Positions 8,263-16,660 of a stretch of 64,000 bases of DNA are shown in pieces. Source of the DNA: CALXOD01 sp964402715 (lineage in GTDB: Bacteria > Verrucomicrobiota > Lentisphaeria > Victivallales > Victivallaceae); the NCBI GenBank assembly GCA_964402715.1, contig CAYODJ010000005.1, positions 30,349 to 94,348 of the forward strand, read 5' to 3'. The position numbers and the translations under genes are program-made. The notes below the pieces were generated by a model. It did no database searches. It was not told the origin of the DNA and was given only the letters and a program-made list of their open reading frames with translations. Each line of letters begins with the position of its first letter. Position 1 is the first letter of the stretch.

Positions 8263-9429
8263 TTACGGTTTTCCGGCGGTGCCGAGGCAGGCCTCTGCCG
8301 CCTGGTGTATGGCGCTGCGGCTGCGCGGCGCAAGCAGCTGAGCGACATCCCGCATGCCCTGTTCCACCTCCGCCCTTCTGACGCCGCCCGGGAGTATGCG
8401 CTCAATCGCCGGAACCAGTCTGTCGGCTCGGACGCGCCACTGAAGAAACTCCTCGAAAATTTCGCGGTTGGCGATTATGTTCACCATGGTGAAGGATTTT
8501 CGGTAGAGCCGCACCGCCAGCGACGCCAGGACGAACGTAATCGGATGCAGACGGTACACCACCACCAGCGGCAGACCGGCCAGGGCCGATTCCACGGTGA
8601 CGGTGCCGCTTGCGGCTATGCCGGCCGCAGCCAGCTGCTGGTATCTGGCAGTTTCGCCGACGGCAAAGGTTATCACCGGCATATGAGGATGAACCGCCCT
8701 CTGCTTCATGTAAATCTGACGGCATAACGAGGCGATTTTCTCCCTCGGTGCGGACAGGACGAAACGCAGCTGGGGATGTTTCGCGGACAGTTCGCGCACG
8801 GTGTCCAGTATGGGCGGCATCAATCTGGTGACTTCCATGGTTCTGCTTCCGGGAAGAAGCAGAAAGCAGTTCGGGTCGCGCCGGACGGACGGATCGTGAT
8901 TTTCCCTTTCCAGATCCAGCAGCGGGTGACCCACGAATTCAGCTTTCAGTTTCGTATGCGCGAAGATCTCCACCTCGAACGGGAAAATCACCAGCATTTT
9001 CGAACAGATTTTCGCCAGTATCGGCAGACGCCACTTTCCCCACACCCAGAGTTGCGGACAAACGTACCAGATTACCGGGATCCGGTGCATGTGCATGACG
9101 ATTGCGAACAGCAGATTGAAGCCTGGATAGTCTATGAGAATCACGGCTTCCGGCCGCTCCTTTATCGCCTGCCGCGTCAGTTTCAGAAAAATCCTGATGA
9201 AGAGCAGGAGGTGTTTGAGAACCTCGATGAGTCCGACCACGCCAAGTTCCGTGGAATCGACACGGATGTCCAGTTCTGCCGCAATCATGGCCGGGCCTCC
9301 CATTCCGGAGATCCGGACGTCGTCCCCGTTCACGGAGCCGAGAGACTGCAGTTCTTTCGCCAGTCGCGCCCCGTACATGTCGCCGGATGCCTCTCCGGCT
9401 ATAATCCAGAAGCGGCGGATGTTTTTCAT
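8263..9429 (-). CDS. lpxB: Lipid-A-disaccharide synthase
   Basis: GT19 glycosyltransferase that joins UDP-2,3-diacylglucosamine and lipid X to form the lipid A disaccharide at the inner membrane. The 388-aa protein begins with the family motif AGEASGDMYGARL, followed by GMGGPAM, VILIDYPGFNL, YVCPQLWVWGKWR, FPFEVEIF, FVGHPLLD, LLPGSRTMEV and SGTVTVESALAGLPLVVVYRL. It overlaps dapB by four bases and is the last gene of the minus-strand lpt-SBP-dapB-lpxB unit. It shows that the organism makes lipid A. Confidence 0.96.
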   Translation of the reverse strand: MKNIRRFWIIAGEASGDMYGARLAKELQSLGSVNGDDVRISGMGGPAMIAAELDIRVDSTELGVVGLIEVLKHLLLFIRIFLKLTRQAIKERPEAVILIDYPGFNLLFAIVMHMHRIPVIWYVCPQLWVWGKWRLPILAKICSKMLVIFPFEVEIFAHTKLKAEFVGHPLLDLERENHDPSVRRDPNCFLLLPGSRTMEVTRLMPPILDTVRELSAKHPQLRFVLSAPREKIASLCRQIYMKQRAVHPHMPVITFAVGETARYQQLAAAGIAASGTVTVESALAGLPLVVVYRLHPITFVLASLAVRLYRKSFTMVNIIANREIFEEFLQWRVRADRLVPAIERILPGGVRRAEVEQGMRDVAQLLAPRSRSAIHQAAEACLGTAGKP

Positions 9430-10226
9430 CTCAGACCCAGCACGTCCTGCATGTCGTATAGTCCCGGAGCCGCGTGCCTCAGAAAACGGATTGCACGCAG
9501 TGCGCCCTTGGCGAAGGTGTCCCTGCTTGATGCCTTGTGCGTCAGTTCAATTCTTTCCCCGCTGGTGGCAAACAGAACGGTGTGATCTCCGACGACGTCG
9601 CCGCCGCGCAGCGCATGCATGCCGATTTCGCGGCGAGTCCGCGCTCCGACGACGCCGCTGCGGCCGTTGACGATGTCCTGTTCGAAACTGCGTCCGGCGG
9701 CCTCGCAGACGATCTCGGCCAGTCTGTTGGCGGTGCCCGAGGGGGCGTCCTTTTTCTGATTGTGGTGCATTTCAACGATCTCGATGTCGTAGTCGTCGCC
9801 CAGTATCTTCGTCGTGCGCTCGACCAGATTGAACAGAACGTTGACGCCGATGCTCATGTTTGGGGAAAAAACGATACGTCCGCCGTGCGAACAGAGATCC
9901 GCAAGCGTTTTTCTGTCCGCCGCGGACAACGTGGTGCTGCCGATGACGACGGCGCAGCGGTGCTCCACGGCCATCCGGGCGTGCTCCAGCACGTCGCCGG
10001 TGGAGAAATCGACGACTCCGTCGCAATTAGCAAGCGCGGATTCCAGCCGGCCGCTTACACGAACTCCCGTCACGCCGCAGCCGGCAAGTTCGCCTGCGTC
10101 CCTGCCGGAGAAAGGGGAGTCGGGAGCGTCGACCGCTCCGATCAGTCTGAGGTCTTCGGATTCCAGAATGTTGGCGACGAGACGGCGACCCATGCGGCCG
10201 GCGGCGCCGATGACGGTGATGTTCAC
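9426..10226 (-). CDS. dapB: 4-hydroxy-tetrahydrodipicolinate reductase
   Basis: NAD(P)H-dependent step of the diaminopimelate/lysine pathway. The 266-aa protein has the dinucleotide-binding GAAGRMGRRL (8-17), DFSTGD, GSTTLS, the SPNMSIGVNVLF block and the catalytic signature EIVEMHHNQKKDAPSGTA. The start is a GTG at 10226, preceded at seven bases by AAGGAG, a very strong ribosome-binding site; no in-frame ATG fits better. It overlaps lpxB by four bases. DAP supplied here feeds the peptidoglycan enzymes encoded elsewhere in the window. Confidence 0.96.
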   Translation of the reverse strand: MNITVIGAAGRMGRRLVANILESEDLRLIGAVDAPDSPFSGRDAGELAGCGVTGVRVSGRLESALANCDGVVDFSTGDVLEHARMAVEHRCAVVIGSTTLSAADRKTLADLCSHGGRIVFSPNMSIGVNVLFNLVERTTKILGDDYDIEIVEMHHNQKKDAPSGTANRLAEIVCEAAGRSFEQDIVNGRSGVVGARTRREIGMHALRGGDVVGDHTVLFATSGERIELTHKASSRDTFAKGALRAIRFLRHAAPGLYDMQDVLGLR

Positions 10227-10367
10227 AGGTGTTCTCCTTGCATTGCGATGTTGATTATGGTTCTGTCGTCAAGCTGTTGTCACGATGCTTCGCCCGAACG
10301 CAGTGCGTTCCGCTGTCCGAAAGCGGGAGGAAATTCCGCAGCAGCGGCGTCTCCGCCCGTTATGACG

Positions 10368-12203
10368 TCACAGTCCCGGGACTGTCCGCTGTTCCATGCG
10401 GGGAGTCCAGAAAAGATCCGTCTGCAATCCCAGGGGAAACAGGCGCGCGTTTCGATAGCGTCCGGACCAGGCCACCAGGGAATCCGGCGTGAACAGGAAC
10501 GTGTAAGGCTGATCCTCGTGCAGGATTTCCGCGATTCTGTGGCAGAGTTTCACCCGCTCCGGCATGCTGAAAGTCAGCCGCAGCCGCTCAATCAGCGCGT
10601 CCATCTCCGGATTCCTGTATCCGATGTGGTTGCTGCTTCCCTGCTTGTCGGCCTGCGAGGAGTGCCAGACCTGATACGGATCCGGGTCGTAAGGCATGGT
10701 CCATCCCAGCGTGCATGCCTCGAAATTCCGATCGGTCAGCCGCTGAATGCAGACCGACCATTCCAGCGGCTGGATTTTCAGATCGATTCCGGCTCTGGCC
10801 ATGGATTCCTTGATGATCGGCAGCATCTTCTGCTGCAGCGAATGACCGGCAACCTGCATGATTGTGAACGAGAACCGTTTGCCGTCGCGATCCAGAACAC
10901 CGTCGCCGTCGGTGTCGCGCCATCCGGCGTCCGCCAGAAGTTTTCTGGCCCGTTCCACATCATACGGCCACGGCCGGACGGCCGGATTGGAGTAGACGCT
11001 TTCAGGGAAGAACGGTCCGGAGATTATCCGTCCGAGATTGAAATAGACGTCCCTCAGGATTTTCTGCCGGTCGACCAGCATGGTCAGAGCCTGCCGTACC
11101 CGACGGTCTGCGAACAGGGGGTTGCGGAGATTGTAGCCGATGTATGAATAGACGCGTCCTTGGTATTTGGCCTGTTTCAAGCCAGCCGCGGCGAGTGTTT
11201 CCGGAAGATCCGGCTTGATCCACTGCTCCGGCGTAAGCTCCAGCAGATCCAGCTGACCGGCCAGCAACGCCTGCAGGCGGGTGTTGGGGTGTTTGATCAG
11301 CTCGAAAGCGACATCCTTAAGCGGAGGACGGATTCCGTGGCGCGCGCCGAAATAGTCCTCGAACCTGGTGAACACCACGCGGACATCTTTGTCCCAGCGC
11401 AGCAGCCGGTACGGTCCGCAGCCGACCAGAAGACGGTTGCGACGGTGATCGTCGTTGAAACGTCTGCCGTCGAACGCCCCGTCATATGCGTGATACAGAT
11501 GGCGTGGCAGGGGGAAGAGGCTCAGAGTAGCGTCAAGCGAGCCGTAGCAGGCTGTCTTCCAGCGCACGACAAATTCGTACGGGGAAATGATTTCCACGGA
11601 ATCCAGATCCTGATAGTAAACGCGCAACGGTTCGCAGTTTACGTCTGGATTTTTCACCGCCTCCGCGAAAAACCTGAAGTCGTCTGCGGTTACCTCCTTT
11701 TTTGTCCATTTTTTTCCTGTCACCGGATCGGTGAAATCGTGCCACAGCACGCCGCGGCGCAGTCTGATGCGGTAAGCGCGGTGATCAGGGGACACGTCCC
11801 ATGACTCAGCCAGGAGGGGCCGGTATATCTCGGGCTTGCCGTAGTCGCGTGCGGCCAGCGTGCTGTGAGCGATCGCATAAAAATCGCTCACATATGCATC
11901 GTTGTTAATCAGGATATTGAGATTCTGGGTGTCGGCGCTGACGGAGCGGATCAAACGTCCGCCGGATTCCGACCGGCGGTCGAAATACTGAACGTTGGCG
12001 ATCGTCGGATCCGCATGGTCAGCGTCCGGCGCGTCCGGCGTCGCGCTGTCCGCGGCGGGAGGCGCGGCGCCGTTCAGTCTGTCAGCCAGCAGCAACGCGC
12101 TCCGGTTGATGCGGTCAAGCGCATTCAGGATCAGAACACTGAACAGGATGAAGGACAGGGTCAGCACAGTGAGCAGAAATTTCAGATATCCTGTTCGATT
12201 CAT
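10368..12203 (-). CDS. Membrane-anchored peptide-type ABC substrate-binding protein (SBP family 5)
   Basis: Extracytoplasmic binding protein of the oligopeptide/nickel class. The 611-aa product has one N-terminal hydrophobic segment (about 8-28) with no lipobox or cleavage site, so it looks like an uncleaved signal anchor, then a Pro/Ala/Asp-rich linker (45-66). The family pattern begins after that: SADTQNLNILINNDAYV, YRPLLAESWDVSPDHRAYRIRLRRGVLWHD, then NLRNPLFADRRVRQALTMLVDRQKI and the C-terminal YRNPEMDALIERLR. No permease or ATPase gene is adjacent; it sits between an Lpt permease and dapB. The ligand is unknown. An envelope role or a solo receptor is possible. Confidence 0.85.
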   Translation of the reverse strand: MNRTGYLKFLLTVLTLSFILFSVLILNALDRINRSALLLADRLNGAAPPAADSATPDAPDADHADPTIANVQYFDRRSESGGRLIRSVSADTQNLNILINNDAYVSDFYAIAHSTLAARDYGKPEIYRPLLAESWDVSPDHRAYRIRLRRGVLWHDFTDPVTGKKWTKKEVTADDFRFFAEAVKNPDVNCEPLRVYYQDLDSVEIISPYEFVVRWKTACYGSLDATLSLFPLPRHLYHAYDGAFDGRRFNDDHRRNRLLVGCGPYRLLRWDKDVRVVFTRFEDYFGARHGIRPPLKDVAFELIKHPNTRLQALLAGQLDLLELTPEQWIKPDLPETLAAAGLKQAKYQGRVYSYIGYNLRNPLFADRRVRQALTMLVDRQKILRDVYFNLGRIISGPFFPESVYSNPAVRPWPYDVERARKLLADAGWRDTDGDGVLDRDGKRFSFTIMQVAGHSLQQKMLPIIKESMARAGIDLKIQPLEWSVCIQRLTDRNFEACTLGWTMPYDPDPYQVWHSSQADKQGSSNHIGYRNPEMDALIERLRLTFSMPERVKLCHRIAEILHEDQPYTFLFTPDSLVAWSGRYRNARLFPLGLQTDLFWTPRMEQRTVPGL

Positions 12204-12222
12204 GCCGCACGTCTCCGACGGT

Positions 12223-13308
12223 TTAGCGCTGACTGATCCGGTAGGTCAGCACGGCGCCGAGTATCTGGAAAACGATGTTCGGCACCCACAGCAGGTACTG
12301 CGGGTATACGGCAGGGAATTTTGTCAGCGATTCACACAGTATGATCGACAGAAAGAACACTCCGGCCAGAATCACGCTCAAAAAAAGACCGACCGAGGTT
12401 TCACGGCGGGACGTTCGGATAGCCAGAGGCAGTCCGAGCAGCAGGAACGCGATGGGCGACAGGGCGAAAGCAATGCGCTGATTAAGCTCCACTTCCAGTT
12501 TGGTGGTGTCCTCGTTCAGCAGTTTCGTCAGTCTGATTCTGGCCATCAGATCCTTGAGCGTCATGTATTTCGGCTTTTCGCCGAGCGCTATGCTGTTCAG
12601 CTGCTTGCCGTAGTTGAATGAAAATTCGAGTTCCTTGTGAAAATTCCGCGTTTCCGGCTGCGTCTTCTTGTCGATCACCATGCAGTCGTGCAGTTTGACC
12701 ACAAGCATCTGATTCTTCTCGTCGACATCCAAGGTGCCGGATGCTGCGGATAGATCCTGTCCGACATGCTCTGGATCCGCCAGTGTGTAGATCTGGATGC
12801 CGCTGAGTCCGTTTTCCCCGACTTTGTCGTCGATGTTGATGATGGTGTTCTCGTAATGAATCGGCCGTCCGGGTTCGAACAGCGCCAACGGCTGGTCGAT
12901 GGCGGCGACGGTCATAAGCTGGCGGGACCGTCCCAGGAGCGGCGGACCGAGCTGCACCTGCAGATAGAGGCACAGCGCGGTCAGAGCCACGGTGATCAGC
13001 AGGATCGGCGAGACAATCTGCAGAATGGACACGCCGCAGGCGCGCATGGCGGTGATTTCGGAATCGGCGGACAGTCTGCCGAACTCCAGCATCACGCCCA
13101 CCATTATCGCCCACGGGATGGTGAAAGTGAGGACGATCGGCAGGATGTACATGGTGAACTTGCAGAAAGTCAGAAACGAGATGCCCTGCGCCAGAAGATC
13201 CAGCACCTTGACCAGATTCGCTCCGGTCATGCCGAAAGTCAAAATGCCGATCGCCATGCCGAATGCAAGCAGGAAACCGCGCGTGACGTACCAGTTTAGA
13301 ATAAACAT
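12223..13308 (-). CDS. LPS export permease, LptF/LptG family
   Basis: YjgP/YjgQ-family inner-membrane permease that with LptB extracts LPS for transport to the outer membrane. The 361-aa protein has two N-terminal membrane helices (about 10-30 and 45-75), helices near 95-120, a large periplasmic jellyroll region (about 130-265), and three C-terminal helices from about 270. VGVMLEFGRLSADSEITAMRACGVS is the conserved coupling region. LptF and LptG are hard to separate by eye, so no symbol is given. It is the promoter-proximal gene of the minus operon ending in lpxB, which makes functional sense. Confidence 0.88.
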   Translation of the reverse strand: MFILNWYVTRGFLLAFGMAIGILTFGMTGANLVKVLDLLAQGISFLTFCKFTMYILPIVLTFTIPWAIMVGVMLEFGRLSADSEITAMRACGVSILQIVSPILLITVALTALCLYLQVQLGPPLLGRSRQLMTVAAIDQPLALFEPGRPIHYENTIINIDDKVGENGLSGIQIYTLADPEHVGQDLSAASGTLDVDEKNQMLVVKLHDCMVIDKKTQPETRNFHKELEFSFNYGKQLNSIALGEKPKYMTLKDLMARIRLTKLLNEDTTKLEVELNQRIAFALSPIAFLLLGLPLAIRTSRRETSVGLFLSVILAGVFFLSIILCESLTKFPAVYPQYLLWVPNIVFQILGAVLTYRISQR

Positions 13309-13389
13309 GTCACCATTCCGAAATTCGGTGAAAAGAGACGTCCGACCGTCTCCGCAGTCCTAGAGCGGACATTCGAGCCGACATGCGGG

Positions 13390-13418
13390 AAAATACACGT
13401 GCAAACGCGGTTTCGCAA
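13390..13418 (-). promoter_or_regulatory. Promoter for lpt-SBP-dapB-lpxB operon
   Basis: Minus strand TTGCGA (13418-13413), 17-bp spacer, TATTTT (13395-13390); start near 13383. A run of ten A on this strand (13435-13426) lies just upstream of the -35 box and may act as an UP element. Confidence 0.5.
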
Positions 13419-13437
13419 ACGGCAGTTTTTTTTTTGC

Positions 13438-13465
13438 TTGAAAAAATCACCGGGCGGTGTAGCTT
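13438..13465 (+). promoter_or_regulatory. Promoter for dinG
   Basis: TTGAAA (13438-13443), 16-bp spacer, TAGCTT (13460-13465), directly preceded by a T10 tract (13426-13435) that it shares with the divergent promoter. Leader of about 100 nt before the dinG start. Confidence 0.45.
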
Positions 13466-13570
13466 TCTGAATACTTTGTCCGCTATTACACGAACATCGA
13501 TGTGCGACATGACCTCTTTTTCCCCAAGAAAACAGACCTGCCTTGAGCTTTCCCCTGTGACGGTGATTTC

Positions 13571-15685
13571 ATGATGTCGGAAGAGTGCGGCGACGACCGT
13601 GGGGACTGGCCGTTGGATGAGATCATCGGCCCGTTCGAGGAGGAGGTGTTCCGCGACGATTTTCAACTGGAGGCGGAGACGGCCGAATTTTTCGCGCCGG
13701 GTGGAACGCTGCAGAAAGCCAACCGGCTGGACGGACGGATCTGTGAGTTCCGGCCGCAGCAGCTGTCTATGGCCCGGGCCGTGGCCGAGGCTCTGACGAC
13801 CGGCCGCAATCTAGCCGTGGAAGCTCCGACCGGCGTCGGCAAGAGTTTTGCGTATCTCGCGCCGCTGGTGTTCCGCTCCCGCGTCGCCGGCCGGCCGGCG
13901 CTGGTCTCGACGGAAACGATCAATCTTCAAGAGCAGCTGGTGCACAAGGATATTCCGCTGCTGAAGGAGCTCACCGGCGTCGCTTTCAGGACGGCGCTGG
14001 CCAAGGGGAGGGGTAATTATCTGTGTCTCAGACGGCTGCTGCTTTTCGCCGGAGAGGAGAGGGGTTCCGTGCTTCCCGCGCCGTCCGTGGCCGTCGATCT
14101 GGAGCGTCTTCTGGACTGGTCGGAGCAGACTGCGGACGGCGACAGGGACGCTCTGCCGTGGCGTGTGCCGCCGGAAGCATGGATGATGGTCTGCTGCGAG
14201 GAGGGGAACTGTCAGGGCCCCAAGTGCGACTGTTTCCGCAGCTGCTTTTATTTCAAGGCGCGGCAGGAATGGGAGAAGGCCGACATAGTTGTGGCCAATC
14301 ACGCGCTTTTTTTCACGGATTTGGCGATGCGCGGCGGATTCGCCGACGGCGGCCTGCTGCCGAATTACGGCGCGGTTGTGATCGACGAGGCGCACATGCT
14401 GGAGGACAACGCCGCCGAGTATCTCGGCATGCATCTTTCTCAGTCCGGGCTCTTCGGCATGCTGAACCGCCTGTTTCAGCCGGATTCCGCCCGCGGGCTG
14501 CTGATGCGATCCGGTGCGGACACGCTGGCTCTGCGTCAGATCATTGTGGCGCTGAGAAATGAAGTGAATCAATTTTTCGCCCCTTTCAGGACGTATCTCG
14601 ATAAGAATCCGGATCGGCACGGCGGCTATGAGGCCGGTGCAAGGAGGATACGCGAATGCGGACGTTTCTCCGATACGCTGTCCGAACCGCTGAAAGTGCT
14701 GTACAGGAAATTGTCGGAATTCTGCGACGCGCAGGATGATGAATCCTACCGGACGGAACTGCAGGCGCAGCTGGATCGTTGCCGGGCATACATCGACGAC
14801 GTTCAGTCATTCATCGGCATGGAGCTAGCCGATTCGGTCTATTTCGCTGAAAATGATCGCGGCGGCGTGGAACTGAATGCGGCGCCGCTCAACGTCGCCG
14901 ACTTGTTGCGTGACCTGCTGTTCACGAAGGGTTTCCCCGTGATTCTGAGCAGCGCGACGCTCACCGTGCGCGGCGGATTCGATTTTTTCCGAAGCCGTGT
15001 CGGATTCGACAACGGTGATGTGTTGCGGCTGGATTCGCCGTTTGATCCCAGTCAGGCGAAAGTTCTCGTTTCGCGGACGATGCCTGAGCCATCCCGGGAG
15101 GAGTACCATGACGCGCTGGTGCGGACCATTCCTCGTTATCTTGAGATGACCGGCGGGAAGGCGTTCGTGCTGTTCACCAGCTATGCCGCTTTGCGATACT
15201 GTGCCGCGCGGCTGCAGGAGTACTTCGAAAGAAAACAGTGGACACTGCTGGTGCAGGGAGGCAGCCTGTCCCGATCCGCCATGCTGCGCGCCTTCCGTGA
15301 CGATGTGAACTCGGTTCTGTTCGGCACCGACAGTTTCTGGACCGGTGTGGATGTGCCGGGGGAGGCGCTCAGCAACGTGATTGTGACAAAGCTTCCGTTT
15401 CCGTCTCCTGGCAATCCGGTTGTGGCGGCGCGCGGCGAGCGGATCGAGGAGGCCGGAGGGAATGGTTTTCTCGATTATTACCTTCCGTCGGCGGTCCTGA
15501 AATTTCGTCAGGGGGTCGGGCGATTGATTCGCGGACGTCAGGATCGGGGAATCATAGTCATCCTTGATCATCGTGTGATTTCGAAGGGGTACGGGCGCAG
15601 CTTTCTCGACTCGCTGCCGTACCCGCTGGTGATCGACGACGATTTTTCGGCGGATTCTGATTTTCCCGGCGTCGGTTCGCGATGA
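13571..15685 (+). CDS. dinG: ATP-dependent DNA helicase, DinG/XPD type
   Basis: Superfamily 2 5'-to-3' helicase with an iron-sulfur cluster, acting in R-loop and damage repair. The 704-aa protein has an acidic N-terminal tail (1-60), Walker A APTGVGKS, STETINLQEQL, an FeS-ligand set (YLC near 155, then NCQGPKCDCFRSC), ANHALFF, Walker B DEAH in VIDEAHMLED, LSSATL, the DSFWTGVDVPG block and motif VI QGVGRLIR. There is no fused exonuclease domain, so it is DinG rather than the DinG-ExoX fusion. Transcribed divergently from the lpt operon. ATG 13574 is an equally possible start. Confidence 0.92.
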   Translation: MMSEECGDDRGDWPLDEIIGPFEEEVFRDDFQLEAETAEFFAPGGTLQKANRLDGRICEFRPQQLSMARAVAEALTTGRNLAVEAPTGVGKSFAYLAPLVFRSRVAGRPALVSTETINLQEQLVHKDIPLLKELTGVAFRTALAKGRGNYLCLRRLLLFAGEERGSVLPAPSVAVDLERLLDWSEQTADGDRDALPWRVPPEAWMMVCCEEGNCQGPKCDCFRSCFYFKARQEWEKADIVVANHALFFTDLAMRGGFADGGLLPNYGAVVIDEAHMLEDNAAEYLGMHLSQSGLFGMLNRLFQPDSARGLLMRSGADTLALRQIIVALRNEVNQFFAPFRTYLDKNPDRHGGYEAGARRIRECGRFSDTLSEPLKVLYRKLSEFCDAQDDESYRTELQAQLDRCRAYIDDVQSFIGMELADSVYFAENDRGGVELNAAPLNVADLLRDLLFTKGFPVILSSATLTVRGGFDFFRSRVGFDNGDVLRLDSPFDPSQAKVLVSRTMPEPSREEYHDALVRTIPRYLEMTGGKAFVLFTSYAALRYCAARLQEYFERKQWTLLVQGGSLSRSAMLRAFRDDVNSVLFGTDSFWTGVDVPGEALSNVIVTKLPFPSPGNPVVAARGERIEEAGGNGFLDYYLPSAVLKFRQGVGRLIRGRQDRGIIVILDHRVISKGYGRSFLDSLPYPLVIDDDFSADSDFPGVGSR

Positions 15686-15932
15686 CGACACGGTTTTTCC
15701 GCCGCCCGGCGGATGCGTTACGACCGGATTCATGTCCATGAACCGGCGCATTGACGTATTTCCCGGCTTGATGTCTCGGGGGAGTGCTGTTTAGGCGGCA
15801 AGGATGCGGCCGCCCCGTTCATGAAGAAGCCCCTGGCGGTCCGTTCTCCGCCGCGAATCAAGTCTCCTCCCGTCCTGTCCGTCGGCAATCATCTGTTCAG
15901 TCCACGTGCGCCAAAATGGCGGATCGCCTGAC
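15686..15932. other. Intergenic region between dinG and the thioredoxin operon promoter
   Basis: About 500 nt (15686-16183) separate dinG from the thioredoxin start. A GC-rich inverted repeat (CCGCC/GGCGG, about 15699-15712) follows dinG but has no T-tract. I see no convincing gene in the first half; the second half holds the promoter at 15933-15961 and a 5' leader of about 217 nt. Confidence 0.5.
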
Positions 15933-15961
15933 TTGACATACCGTCGCGGGCGGATTATCCT
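15933..15961 (+). promoter_or_regulatory. Promoter for thioredoxin-dsbD operon
   Basis: TTGACA (15933-15938), 17-bp spacer, TATCCT (15956-15961). Start of transcription near 15967, leaving a leader of about 217 nt. Confidence 0.55.
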
Positions 15962-16183
15962 AAGAACGACATCATCGAGGCGTTTCAAGACGAGACATTT
16001 GTGATCGTGGCGGGCCTGGTTGTGAGATCATGGCTTCCGGGCGATGGTCCGGGACGGAGAGCGGTGGTGCTTCGTCGTTCATCCGTCGGATCGGCGCGTG
16101 CGGCGGCGGGTTTTTCTTTGGCCACGGGTGTCCGCCCCGTCGGATCGGTGCCGACCGGGGATAAAGAGAGGAGATTGCGGAAG

Positions 16184-16660
16184 ATGAGGAAAATTGGTTT
16201 GCTGTGTGCTGTGACGTTCGGAGTCGTCTGGATGTGCGCCGCCGATGTTCCCAAAGGTTGGAGCGTCGATTTCTCCGCCGCGCAGAAAATCGCCGCGGAG
16301 AAGAAGCGTCCGATGTTGCTTCTGTTCACCGGATCTGACTGGTGCCCTTACTGCATACGTCTGGAGAGGAATGTGTTGTCCAAGGATGCGTTTCGGAATT
16401 TTGCCGGCGAAAAACTGGTTCCGGTGTATATCGATTTCCCCAGATTGAATAAACTGACGCCTGAACAGCTGCGATCCAACAAGGCGTTGGCGTCCCGCTA
16501 CAAAATCGAGGGTTTCCCTACAGTCGTGCTGACAGACGCCTCCGGCAAGGAAATCCGACGTTTCGGTTACACTCCAGGATTTATGAAGGCGCTTGAGGAC
16601 GCAGTGTCCGGCAAGCCGGCCGGCGACGGGGCTGCGGGAGACGACGGCAACCGCAGATGA
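16184..16660 (+). CDS. Secreted thioredoxin-fold protein with WCPYC active site
   Basis: Probable periplasmic thiol-disulfide oxidoreductase of 158 aa. The N-terminus (MRKIGLLCAVTFGVVWMCAADVP) is a signal peptide; the mature part begins with a helix, then LLLFTGSDWCPYCIRLE (active-site CxxC near 51-54), a long helix, and FPTVVLTDASGKE, the cis-Pro loop. WCPYC is closer to the glutaredoxin/DUF255 style than to WCGPC. The start at ATG 16184 follows GAGAGGAG; upstream in-frame ATG/GTG codons would bury the signal peptide. It overlaps dsbD by four bases, suggesting that DsbD reduces it. Confidence 0.8.
   Translation: MRKIGLLCAVTFGVVWMCAADVPKGWSVDFSAAQKIAAEKKRPMLLLFTGSDWCPYCIRLERNVLSKDAFRNFAGEKLVPVYIDFPRLNKLTPEQLRSNKALASRYKIEGFPTVVLTDASGKEIRRFGYTPGFMKALEDAVSGKPAGDGAAGDDGNRR

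Noticed and set aside
15791..15988. 65-codon minus-strand frame in the gap after dinG
   Set aside because: Arg-rich, no ribosome-binding site, and it overlaps the plus-strand promoter and leader.
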